Assembly (NCBI RefSeq): GCF_002775205.1
Contig: NC_036454.1
Span: forward strand, 620,001 to 684,000
Source: Xiphophorus maculatus
Taxonomy: Eukaryota; Chordata; Actinopteri; Cyprinodontiformes; Poeciliidae
DNA: 64,000 nt
Reading direction: 5' to 3'
Shown here piece after piece: positions 24,301 through 37,000 of the stretch (position 1 is its first letter; every line of letters begins with the position of its first letter). A program made the translations under genes and the position numbers. The notes beneath the pieces are model-generated. The model saw only the letters and a program-made list of their open reading frames with translations. It was not told where the DNA came from and searched no databases.

Positions 24301-27300
24301 ACTCTATATAAATAATCTGAACAAATGATAGGAATTTACTGAACTGAAGTAAAGATTGATTTGAAACAAGTTTAAATAGACTTTGGACAAAGCTGTATTT
24401 TTTTATATAATTACTTTGAAGATTTTAAGATCATGAAGGTCATTGGACATTTTTATTTAAGGGCGCCCCTCAACATGACCTTGAAGTGAGGGAAGGAATG
24501 GAGAGAGATGGGGAGGACTTATTTTATTTTTTGTTGGCAGCTTTAAAAACAAGATTTATATCACCAGGCTACAAAAACTATGGAAATAATTTACTGAACT
24601 GTATGCACGTGATGAGAAGAAAGCATAATAAAATGTGAAAGCAAAGTAGAACCTTCATAGCCGTTTGGTATAAAGAGTTAGCAGCACTTGTAGGCCTGAC
24701 TCCTCTTACCTCTTGGACCACCTTTGCAGAGATGGTAGCTTCACAGACAGCAGACTTGCCCCTGCCTTCGATCCAGTTGATAGCAGCAGGTTTCTTGTCT
24801 GTACAGTAGTTCCCACTGACTGCCACTACCTGCAGCTCAGGGAAGTGCTGCTGCAGCCTGCTCAGAGCCTTTTCTGTGCCCTGCAGACAATCAAGTTTTC
24901 TATAAAACAAAGGTTGCTTATCATGTCAAACACTGCATTTATATAAAGTGATGAATTCAGTTGATATGTTGAAGACTATTTTCTCATGGTTACCTTAGAG
25001 ATCATATTCATTCCCATAGCATCTCCTGTCCTGCACTGGAAGCGTATGTAAAGATTTCTCCCAGCCAGACCAACCAGCAATTTTTGTAGCCTAGCAAATC
25101 TGCCAATAATAAATGCAAAAATCATAAATTATTTGTAGAAGACGAGAAGAAGTGATTACTGGTATTGGTCCTTAAGCACAGTTTATGTAGCGAGTCTGTA
25201 CAGCTACACCAAGCGGTTTACCTGCTGCTGTTGTCAAATGCCTCTGTGATGTCCTGAAAGCCATCTGGACTCTCCAGCCAGGCCTTGACCTCAGCAGCCT
25301 TGCAGGCAGATGGGAGTCTGACCACAGGACCACGAGTCATGCCATCAGACAGGATGCAGCTGCTGGCTCCTCCAGACAGCTAAAGCAAGGAGACAAAAAG
25401 GATTAAATAGATATACTTGGAATTATAAATGTCTAAATGTTTAAAAAACAAAACTAAAAACAAAGGTGAAATTGTAGCAACTGGTACAATTTTCCAGGCA
25501 GCACAGGCGAGCAACGGCAAAGATTCTCACTCTGGTAGCAAGTGAGACAACTGGCAATAAACATGACTTCAGACGGGATAGAGGAATGACAAGGATCCAA
25601 CAGGGAAACACAGACACAGGTTGGGTTAAATACACAAGGGAGTAATTAAGGGAAAACAAGACAGCTGGAGACAATCAAGGGGTAGGTGGGACAACATGGA
25701 GACTCAACTGAACACAGGAACCTAAATAAACACATACAAAAAAAACACAAATCCTTACACATTTTGTGAACCAAAACAAATAAAATCATAAATATTTTAC
25801 TGTATTGTATGCTACCTGTATGAATACCGCAGAAAGTAGAAGCACTTCACAATGTGGAAAAAAAAATATATTTTGGATCTGCCATACGGGGTGTAAAGTA
25901 ATAAGTTACATTTACATTTATTGATGAAAAATTGCCTAATTTTTACAATTTGCCTAATTTTTTCTTTAAGTTGTTTACAAAAGCTGAACTTTTACTTTTC
26001 CTTGAATTTGTTTTGAATAAAGTTACTCAGTTACATTTGAAATCACATTTATTAACGAGTAAAGATTTTTAAAAAAACAGCATTGATCTTTTGGCTGGGT
26101 TCTTATGGTGTTGCATCAATGGGAAGACAGAGGAGCAAGGAAAACCAGTCAAGTTTAGTTCAAGTTAACTTCTGAGAAAAAGAAAAGCCCTTGCTGAATT
26201 TAATGCATCAGTTTAACTGTTTAACTGTTTGTTAACCTGCTGCATAAGCAGCAGGTTTATGATACATTGTAAACTTGAATAATATTTAAACAACAAATCA
26301 AAATGTCAATTTTATCAGGTACTTGTGATTATAATTTGTATTGACTAAAACTGAAAACAGAAGATCGGGTGCTTAGTTTGGAGTCGGTTATTTAAAACTA
26401 TTAGATGGGAGTAACAAACAGCAGCTGATATAAGATATTGGAAATCAATGTTCCATTAAAAATACCCATAATATTTTCTGTTGCTTTTTTATTTATAAAT
26501 GTGCTCATTTAAATAAATATAGCTCAACACCAACATGTTCTCATTTCCTTTGTGATGACTGAACTTTGTTTTGCTCATCACAAAGTAACTAAAGTAAAAT
26601 TGTGAAGAGGTATTTGTTACTTCTAATATTAGTAACTTTACTTGTATTCAAGTGCAATTTTTAAAAATCAAAATAACTTGGGCAAATTAGTTATTGTTTT
26701 CTGCATTTTATCAGGTTTTGATTTAGCTTGTATTAAAAATTCACTGTCTCACTGTGTTTTCACAGTTTTTATTTTAAGGTCAGTTAATGATAAGCAATTT
26801 ATTGTTTACGGAGCCCTATAACGGACATGAGGAGAAATTTTCTTTTGCGTTGCCTCGCAAAACTATTGCGTTCCCTCGCAATATGCTTACTGCAATATTT
26901 GCTGGTCTATTTTGTATACAGTCACAAATGTCAATTTAGAATTTCAAATATATACACATTTAAAGAGCCTCAGTGTTTATTATTAACTCTTTGGTGCAAA
27001 AAATTGATTGAAAATGAAAGCCTTATGTTATAGCAGAAAGTACAATGGCCACCGTAAGAAAGGCTTACAGTATTATAACTTGTGCAGTATATTATGGCGA
27101 AAGAACACAAACGTTTAACATACGGTAAGTCATGTAGTTGATTTATCTTTCATTATGACTGTTTTACTTGCAATTAAATTAATTTTAAGTATATCTGTAA
27201 GTTAGTTTTAAAAATATATCATTTTTATGCAGATCAGTTGTAGTTTGTGTTAGTAAAACTATAATTTTCTCATACTTTTAGACCACAAGTGCAGCAAAGA

Positions 27301-30300
27301 ATAAGGAACACTATATAATAGTCGAGGAAATTCCCTCTGACTCCTTTGATGATGAATATAGTGACATCAGTGATGAGGAGTGGCTGTCAGAGAACGCTAG
27401 AAACATAGATGTGGACAATGAAGGAGATGCTGACAGTCAGGTTGCTGAAAGTCAAGATGATGAGGGCCAGGATGATGAAAGACAGGATAAAGAGAGAGGT
27501 CAGCATGGGACCTGAGGAAAATGTCCATATGGTACCTGCTCAGAGAAATGTTCACCAGGGCCATGCTGTTAGAATAATTATGTTTTGTTATCATTCTTAC
27601 ATAAGTAGTTACTAGTTTGTTTTTCATTTAAAGGTTTAGTATTCACACCCCAGGGAGGAAGAATCTGTTAAACCATGTGAAAGACAAACTTTGCTTTTTC
27701 CCTGAACTTTGAAGCTGCAGCTGCTTTCTAATCTAGGGATCCTCCTTAAAGGGCCTGTGTGTTAGTTTCTGTGTTCTTCCTTGTTTCAGAATAGCCAGTC
27801 TTTGATTTATCACTCTCCCACATTTCACTCTCAACTCCCTTCTTTCTCCTGCTTAATAAAAAGACAGGCTCTGCTGCAGGGAGTCAGAACACATGGTGAA
27901 CGCCTTGAAGAAGTGGTTTGCTATGTTTTCTCCTTCTGCAGAAGCTTGGTTGAAAACTCATAAATGTTGTCTGTGGTTTTTTCTTTGTATTTAGGTAAAC
28001 AAAATACCTATCACATGCCTGCACTCAACCTTGCAAATATGTCTGGAAGATCCAAGACAATAACTTTGATGGAGACTTGCCACCTTTTCTAGGAGACAGG
28101 AGAGTAAATGTTGACGGAAGAGAACCAGTTGATTTCTTTAGGTATTTGTTTCCCTTAGATCTCATTCTACAAACAATCAAAGCACGTAGATTCACTCAAA
28201 GATAAAACATAAAAAACAAATGAAGGGCAACATGCTGTACAATATTGACAGTTATTTATAACTGGCGCAACTGAGTATCGGGAATCTCTGGATCCTTTGG
28301 CTCTGCCCCTGCTACTCTGGCCGAACACACAGAGAACAAGTAGGCTCTGCCTTTATTGTTTTTATAAGCGCGTAACCTTCTGTTTCACAAAGTAGTGCCA
28401 ACGAAAATACAATAATAGCAAGCATTGTACACAACACCACCACTCGATGGTGCCACACATTCTAGCCATAACATTATTTTCCAAACATATAAGAACAAAA
28501 TTTTTCCATCTTGGCTCTTGTGGCAGATTTTGCAAACACATCTGCGACCATGTTTTCTGACAGTAAACCAAAACAATTTTACCCTGCAAAACATTGGACC
28601 TTATGAAATGGTATTTAATCTCCACATGCTTGCTCCTCTAGCGATTCACAGGGTTCTTTTCAAGGCGTATTGTCTCTTGGTTGTCTTCAAACACCTTTGC
28701 TGTTTGCTCAAAACTGTGGTCCATGTTCTGTAGTAGTTGGGATAGATAGAGCGCTTCTTGGATGGTAGCTGCTAATGCTACATACTCAGCCTCACATGTT
28801 GACAACGAAACTGTTTGCTGTTTCTTTGTTTTCCTTGAAACGACGGCTCCATTTGGACATACACAATACTCTGTAGTGCTGTTCCTGTCAAGAACATCGT
28901 TGGCCCAGTCGGCATCAAAGTATCTTATCGGCTCTACGTAGTTTAGTGTCACACTTGTTATAACACAAGTCATAGTTCTTAGTCCCTTGTAAGTATTTAT
29001 ACACATGCTTAATCATGACTTAATCAGCATGCATTGGACCATTTCAAATAACGTGCACCAATTCCTCTCTGGGCCAATTCCCATTTTGATGGTGGAGAGT
29101 AGGTCGATGACCTCTCATGTTTTATAGCATTGTCGCTCAACAGTGACTGGTACTCCTCTGACACAAATTCTATCCCATTGTCAGATCTCAGGTGTTTTAC
29201 TTTACCGTCAGGTGCTGTGTCTGCCAAGAACTGCTTAGTTGCCTCAACTGCCTTGTTTTAGTTCCTGAGGAAGTACATATACTGTAAGTGGCACCAGAAA
29301 AGTCATCAGTGAAAATGATGGCATACTTGTACCCTTCAAATGACTCTGGTGAAATAGGTCCACCCAGGCCTGTACTAGCTCCAGCAGCTCTTTGGTCTTC
29401 ATATCACTTTGTCTGTTTGCCCTTTGTGAAAATTTGCCCTCTAGACAAATTTCACATTGGTTGGGTCTGGAACCATTTACAACTGTTTCAAGTTTTGCAA
29501 TATCATCATAGTTGCAATGACCCATTATCTCATGCCATGTTTTTAGATCCAAAAATACATTGCATGAGTACTCACCATTTACATCTTTCTCTGTGACAAT
29601 GTCCAAATAGTACAATCTGTCTTTTACCTTCATTTTACACGTTGTGCCATCAGGAAGGACCATTTTTTTTGTTATTCTTCTCAAAGTTGAACCTTGCTCC
29701 TTTCAAAGTTGCTGCATTCACAGATAGGATAATTTGTGGGTATCCTTTCCTCAGGAATGCATTCATGAGCTTGACACTCACCACTTTCCAGTCGCAGTCT
29801 GTCAGCTCAATCTGGGCATCTCCTTTCCTCAGGACACTGCCGGTGATCCGTGTTCCATCCGCCAGCTGCATGATCTGGTTCTTCTGCTGGAAAGCCTCAT
29901 CAAATTTGATGAAAGCACTCTCATCAGTCATGATGTGGGCAGAGGCACCGCTGTCCACCAGTAGACCTTGCTGCTGTGTGCCGTGGGGTTGCCATTCACT
30001 CAATCAAAGCACAAATGTCTCTTCTTCATTCATGGTTTTATGCCTGCCCTTAACACAAACAGTTCGTTGTCCAGCGTCTCCTTGTTGCTGTTTTGCGCGT
30101 TGGTCCCCCTGCGCTGAGTTTTCTTGTATTTGTTTCTGCAGGCTTTTGTTTTATGCCCCATTTTCTCACAAATAAAGCATTCTCCGTTGAATAATATTCT
30201 TCTCTTTAAACTTATGTTTGGACGCTTTGTAATTTGCAGTCTTTACTTTGTCTGTTCAGGGCACAGTGTGCATTCAAAGCTTCTCAGCTTCGCCTTGAAC

Positions 30301-31038
30301 TCGTTGAAAGTTAGCGTTTCTTTTGACTGAGTGACATGCACAGAAAATGGGTTGTAATCATCCGTATGACTTTTGAAGATCCATCGCTGTCAGAAGTGCA
30401 TCACTAAGGATCTCTTTTAATGCAGCCACTATCTTTTCAACAAGGGCTAGATGGTCTGCTAAAGCTTCCCCTTCAGCCATTAGCACATTGGTTAGCTCTG
30501 TGTATAGCCCGACAATTTCTGGCTTTTCTTGTGACTCAAAATGACGTTTCAATATTCCTAGGCTTTTCTTGCCATCATCTGGCACTTCGTAGAGGATTAG
30601 CGTTAGAGTCTTATCATCCAAACAACCACACAGTTCTGCATATGCCAGTTCGTTTTTCCTGGGGGTTTGATATCAGACAGAATGGAGAGGAACCGCAGAC
30701 CCGTCAGAACCTAAAGAACCAGACATCAGTCTCTTCATCCCTCAATCATTTCCTGAGACTGAAAATAATATAGATGGCAATTTAAAGAACAAATCATACA
30801 AATAGATTAATAGTAAATAAATATTGTGAAGAGAACATTAAAAACGTTTGTTAGGATTGTGTAGGAAAAATGTTGATATCTTTTATAAATACAGTGTTTT
30901 GTGGTCAATATTATTTCACCATTTTATTAATGTGGGTTGCCAGTTTGGATAAGGCTTCCTATCAAGCTATAAGAATGATAGAAAACATGCTAACAAAAAG
31001 CCTCAGACCTGCAGACACAGGCTAACAGAAGCCTGTGT

Positions 31039-31069
<31 letters not shown>

Positions 31070-34000
31070 GGGGGGGGGGGTGAGATGTTCACATCCACCT
31101 CAAAAATATGTAGTTGCGCCCCTGCACATATGTCATGAGTACAGCAAAGCTAAATGCTGCTGGACACCGGTGGGTGGGAGAACTGTCTGATTTTCGGTTT
31201 GATGTAAAATATCGATCGGGAAAAGCCAATGTTGATGCTGACACATTATCCCGCATCCCACTGGATATGGAGAAGTATATGAGATCCTGCAAAAAGGAGC
31301 TGTCACGTGAGGCTGTTTGTATAACATGGGAAGGAAATAAAGCCGCTCAGAGGAGGGATGTTGCCTGGGTGGTGGAATTTCATGTTCGTTCACTTAATAC
31401 TTCTCCGCAGTCAAATGTCCTGCCAACACTGAGTCAGGCTAGTGCCTGTAACAGCCAGTAACAACAACTCAGACACTTACAGCAATTGCACGACAGCCTC
31501 GGTTAGTGCTTGCAACTAAGCAACCTTCTGTAGTTGCCATGGGAACCTGGAACTGTTTTCCATCCAGATGTAGTGGTCCTGCAACTCCAACCGGTACTGG
31601 GATGTAACCAATCACATTCTCACAGCAGGTACCCATAACCTAGAAAATACATCCTTGTTAAAGACAGGTTCATGTGGATGTAGGGTTTCTTGTATAGCTT
31701 TCAATGTCACCTTGGAGTAGTCGTAGTTCATGTATGGAAGCGAGGAGAGTGCAGAAGGACAAGAAAGCTTGGCAGAGATCATCTGTCTTCGTATCGCCAC
31801 TCCTCTCTCTGGTTTCTCCATCAAAGTCTCCAGTTTGTATGCTGCGATGTGTTTGGAGGTCACCAGCAGCATCACCTCGGCATCACTTAAATGATATGGC
31901 CCTTGCTGTAGAAACACAATCAGACTGTTCAAAGTTTTAGGAGCTGATAGTTATTATTGGAGTCTGAACAGCTGTTGCTCCACCCAGAGGCCACTGCAAC
32001 TATTTAAACTGTAAAAAGCTCAGGCCTATTTCATAACACTTATTTCATATTTGATTCTGACCAATTAACTATGTATTTACTGGTTATACCCTAATCGATT
32101 AGATAGATCTGATTGTGTCTATGATGCTAAAATGCAGGTGAGGCTATACATATAAATGTAATGGTAAGAATCATAAGAAAGCAAGTACACCCTCTTTTAA
32201 ATATGCAGACGTGATCCTAATAATGTGGTTTTCACCAGATTCTCAAAGGTCTTCATTCTAACCTGATGTGTACAAAAACAAAACAAAAAAAAAAGTCAAA
32301 TTTAAATTCTAAAAAATGTAATCATATGACTTGTGAATTGTTATAGGGGCATTATAGGATTTCTTCTCTATGTTTTACCTCAGGGTTGTTAAAGATAGAC
32401 ACACATTCATCAAGTCCTCTGGGATTCTGCAGCAGACTGGGCTCAGTGTTGTCATACTTCATCTCCCCATCATCTTCCCCAATGACAAACAAGCTCTTTG
32501 ACTGACAGTCAGTGGTGGGGGCAGGAAATGGCCGAATAACTTCATCTAGGGAGACAAGTTGGAATAACGCAGTGCTACACAAGCTTATCTGTTCCATGAT
32601 CGTCAGTGAGGGCAGACACACCTCTCTCCTCCCTGCAGGGGGCTGCAGGTGCTGCAAATCTGGGTGCAGAAGGCTCCCTCATGCAGCAGGTCTTGTTGTA
32701 TTGCTGGTTTGGGCTGGGCGCAGCCATGGTGATGGGGTTCCTAAGAGACAGTGTAGACTCCATCTCCACTTGCTCAAAGAAGATGTACTTGACAGCCAGC
32801 AGCAGAGCTAAGGCCAGACAGATCACTTGCTCTATGTCCATGGTTATCATTCTGTAAACAAGACAAACAGGCAGTCAGGTTCAGACTGACTGCAGGCTGG
32901 TATTCTTCTGGCTGTTCATTTTTTTTGCTTTGCTCACAACGCAATTCTCAAGATACAGACTGAGCGATAGTCAAAATATTATATTTATTTAACAAACTTA
33001 ATTATTTGGTGATTTGGAGATATTCTGCAACAATAACTCAAAACATTCAATATATTTAAAGGTTCACTATTATGACTCCTTGAACAAGCTAGGATATGTC
33101 TGTGGGTTATACAAAACATGTTCATTACATTTAATAGACAAAATCATTCTTCAATATTGAAATTTCACCCAATCAGTTCTGCCTGTTTTGAGCTCTTTAA
33201 AGAATGCGCTGGGCTATGACACAATTATGCCAGAGAGCTGCTGCTGGCCACACCCTTCTAACTCAGCATTTACATTAGCACCTCAGACATGCAAAAATGG
33301 CTACAAACAGATATACAGTGGTACAACCATTTCTATCACCTGAAGAACATTTCCAGGAATAGAGGACTAATGTCTCAGCATTAGAGAAACTCATCCATGT
33401 GTTTATCTTTAGTTGTATTGTTTACTGCAGCAGCGTCTTTACAGGTCGGCCTAAAATGTTTTGGATTGTATTGCTCATCTTGCTGAATACTAACACCTCC
33501 CACCAGTGCACAGTTATGAGAAATATCAATGGAAAGTGGTGACAAAGTCACATCAAAGCTGCTTTGATTATTCCAAATGGAATTACATCCAAAAAGACTG
33601 GAAACAAGTCGGATTCAGGACTATGTATGGAAGTGGCTCAAATCTAACTCCAAAAAATCATTTACGGGTCAGTTCTGAGTGTTAACTTTTATTCCAAAAA
33701 GTCTGGCCTGGACACTTGACCAGTGCGAACAAGGACTTATTCACACTGCAAGTTGTGCAAGTCCTTGGACAAAAGAGACCCTGGTAATGGGTGAGAGTGA
33801 AAGCAAATGTATCTCATGCTTTCTGCACACACTGCCAAACACAAAAACAATTATTTAAAGAAAAGTGCTTAGATGAGCCCTACCTGCTGAGGTAGAAGTG
33901 CCACAGTGGCATTTCTGGCTCGATTTTTCTAGGAGATAACTGATCCAGCTCCATGCCAAGTTGTGCATTACTCCCTGTTGTATTTGAGGACAATGGTTTG

Positions 34001-37000
34001 GAAATCCATCGGCTGTGGGCATGAACCATCACCAGTCCAAGAGACTGCACATAGAGGAACCAGCAATGATGCACACACCCTTACAAAATAAATACATAGA
34101 GAGGATTTTCTTTGCATGCAAAACATTACCATGATCATTTTGACTCTCTGGGTTACAGGATTGGGTTTGTTGTCCTCCTCCTCCATCACTCTGGAGAAGT
34201 CACTTAGCTGCCAGATCGGGTGACCTTCCTGACTCTCACGTGACAACTGGAGCAAATATATATATTAAAAAAATCAACATGATGAAAAACAGTTTCATTA
34301 GTACAGCTATATATGGGAGCTCAAAAAGGGGGCTTTACCTCAAGGACCAGTGAGACACAGGCAGGGAAGAAAGTCATAAACACAAAATAGTTGGCTAAAA
34401 CAGACATGCATCCAAAGCCACACATGATTTCCAACTGTTTCACACCTTAAAGACAAAAGAGAAACATTTCAGCAGTTGTAATTCACATAAGAAGGAACCA
34501 CAGTACAAAAACAAACATCCACAAAGTATTTAAAGGATACTTTTTCATTACTTCTTTTTTGTCAATAACAACATATATTATATGTGTAGCTGAGTTAAAG
34601 CTTTAGAAAATATTACAACAAGATCAAGGTAGTATCTAGAGTATTCTAATAAAATTTGCAAGATATAATAAAAAAGGTGCTTTTTTCTTTTCAAATGAAG
34701 CAGGACTTTTCACTTCCTGTTTCATTTGTCCACATAAAGCTGTTACTGCTCTTATCAATGTTTTTTTATTTAACCTATAAGCAGGATAAAATTGCATTGA
34801 CATTAAAAGTCTCGTTTTCAAGAGAGTCCTGGATGACATGCAGCAGCAAATAAATATGTAGCCTAAAACAGAGGCCCCAGTATAGAGACTTGTAATCTAT
34901 TCTAGCATTGAAAGAATGTTGGACTTTTAATTTGTGACAGTTGAAGTGTGGCCAAGTTGAAATAAAGCTTAAAGTTTCCTAATACAGCTATCAGCTGTTG
35001 CTAATGTACAACTACAGTATTTATATGTAGTTCAACCTGGGTTTTTGTTAGTAATCCATAATCACAAATAGCTGAATTGTGTTATGTGTTGGGAGTGGAG
35101 GGGGTACCAAACCCTAATCTCACCTTTGACACTAAAATAGCTAAAACTGGATGATTTGTTGGACTCTGATGTCCTAATCTGACATCATTTAGCTCCTGAA
35201 ATTATTCATACCTCGGTGATGAACATCTGAACTGTTTATAAACTTCCACAAAAGTATGTGCCACTTTACAGCTATTTTTGTTTATTTTCTAGCCCGTCTA
35301 GAGTTCACATTTTAAAAGTGGACAGCAAATAAAAAACTGATCAAAACTTAAAATTAAATCCTTGATTGTAATCTGTGTTGTTGATGATGATGATGATGAT
35401 GATACTGATTATCCAAATAGCAAGAGATGTTATTTCAACGTTGAATTATGATCAAAATGGTTGAAATTATGATTAAGATTGACAGTGGATCAACCATTAA
35501 ACAATCATGCAATTCTAGCCAGTTAACTGATGTTGAAAAGATGTCATTGAATCAATGTTGTTTCATGATCGAATTCCAGTGACTCAAATACCAACTCCAG
35601 TGTGTTTCAATCCCGGCCCGTAAGACACCAGGGTTGAAAAACACCCTGGTGCTTAAAACATTCCACTAATTCAGCACACATAATTTCATTTGATGGCTGA
35701 TTAACAGGGTTTTGTTGAATTGCTATCATTTGAATGGAATGTGTTGAAAATATGCAGGTCAGAGTACCTTGAGGACAAGGGTTGGTCCTCAAGTCACACT
35801 GTTAAATCAATGTATGCTGTTTGTTGCACCCTACCTGTCCCCTCCCTTCCTCTTCCCCTCTTTGACTTCTGGGTGGGAGAATTTTATTACTGGGCAGGGG
35901 TTTACCACGCTTTAAATTAAGCAATATATGTTGAGGACAGTGGGTTGAGATTCCTTTCTGTACATTTTCTTACTCGGCTGTAAAAATGATTGTGGCCTGT
36001 TGGTATGCAATGTGTTAACATAAAAATATCTACAAGTCACTACAAGCACTGGACAGGTCCACTTCTCCCTTTTTACACCAGTGGTATGTCCCAACTACAC
36101 AGCACCTTTGCTGCTGGTTTGTTTGTAGCCTGCTTCTGTATTGAATTCTACTCTGAGCCCTCTTGCAGTAAGTTTGGTGATATTACTTTTATTGAAAAAT
36201 GACTGCATTGTTTTGTGTCTGTGCTGCAGCTTGATACGTAAATGTGTGATTGTACATGTCAACAAACATTAAAATATTCATGAATAAATATTCTGTAAAT
36301 TTTCAATATCAGGCCTCAACGTGGATTCAATATTTCTGCTTAACCATGTTTCAACATTGATTCACTCATACTTTGCTATCTGGGTAGGCACTTCTCTCTT
36401 TAAAGGCCACTTTTCTGCTCTTTTCAATGATACCGGTTGTATTGACTCACTTTACATTTTTTGCAACATCAGAGCAGAAGGCAGTACCTGACATGGTTCC
36501 TACTCCAATGAGTAAGCACTCCACCAGAGCATCTAGAGTGAAGGTAGGTCCGAGTACAGCCATTCCAGTTCCAATGTTTTCCCTCACTTCATCCTGAAAA
36601 AGCATAGAGGGAAAAAGCATTACAATTTTGTAAAGAATGCTTCAACAAGCTGAAAGAAAATGTCTTGTCTTACCTGAGAATTGGAGCTTAAGGCAAACTT
36701 GGCAAGGGTGCAGGCCTTGGAAAGGTCAATGAGAAGCAAGAAGAAGGGCAGCGCCTCGCTGTAGAACAAGGACAAGTTAGAGCTTAATGCACAACAAGCT
36801 GATAAAATGATAGATTTAGGGCAATCTTACTTGAGGCCAGTGAGCTCCTTATCAAAAAAGTGAATAACAACTGTGCTGAACACGAAGCTGGAGAAAATGG
36901 TAAAAAGACCAGCAATTCCTGGAAGAAAATGCATAAACAAAGAATTACAGTTGAACACTGTTACATTTTACATGCTTCCGGTATCCTGCAAATATACTGG

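Noticed and set aside
24578..24910. Separate 110-codon gene on the - strand
   Set aside because: It is hmgcr coding exon 15 with intron sequence read through on both sides.
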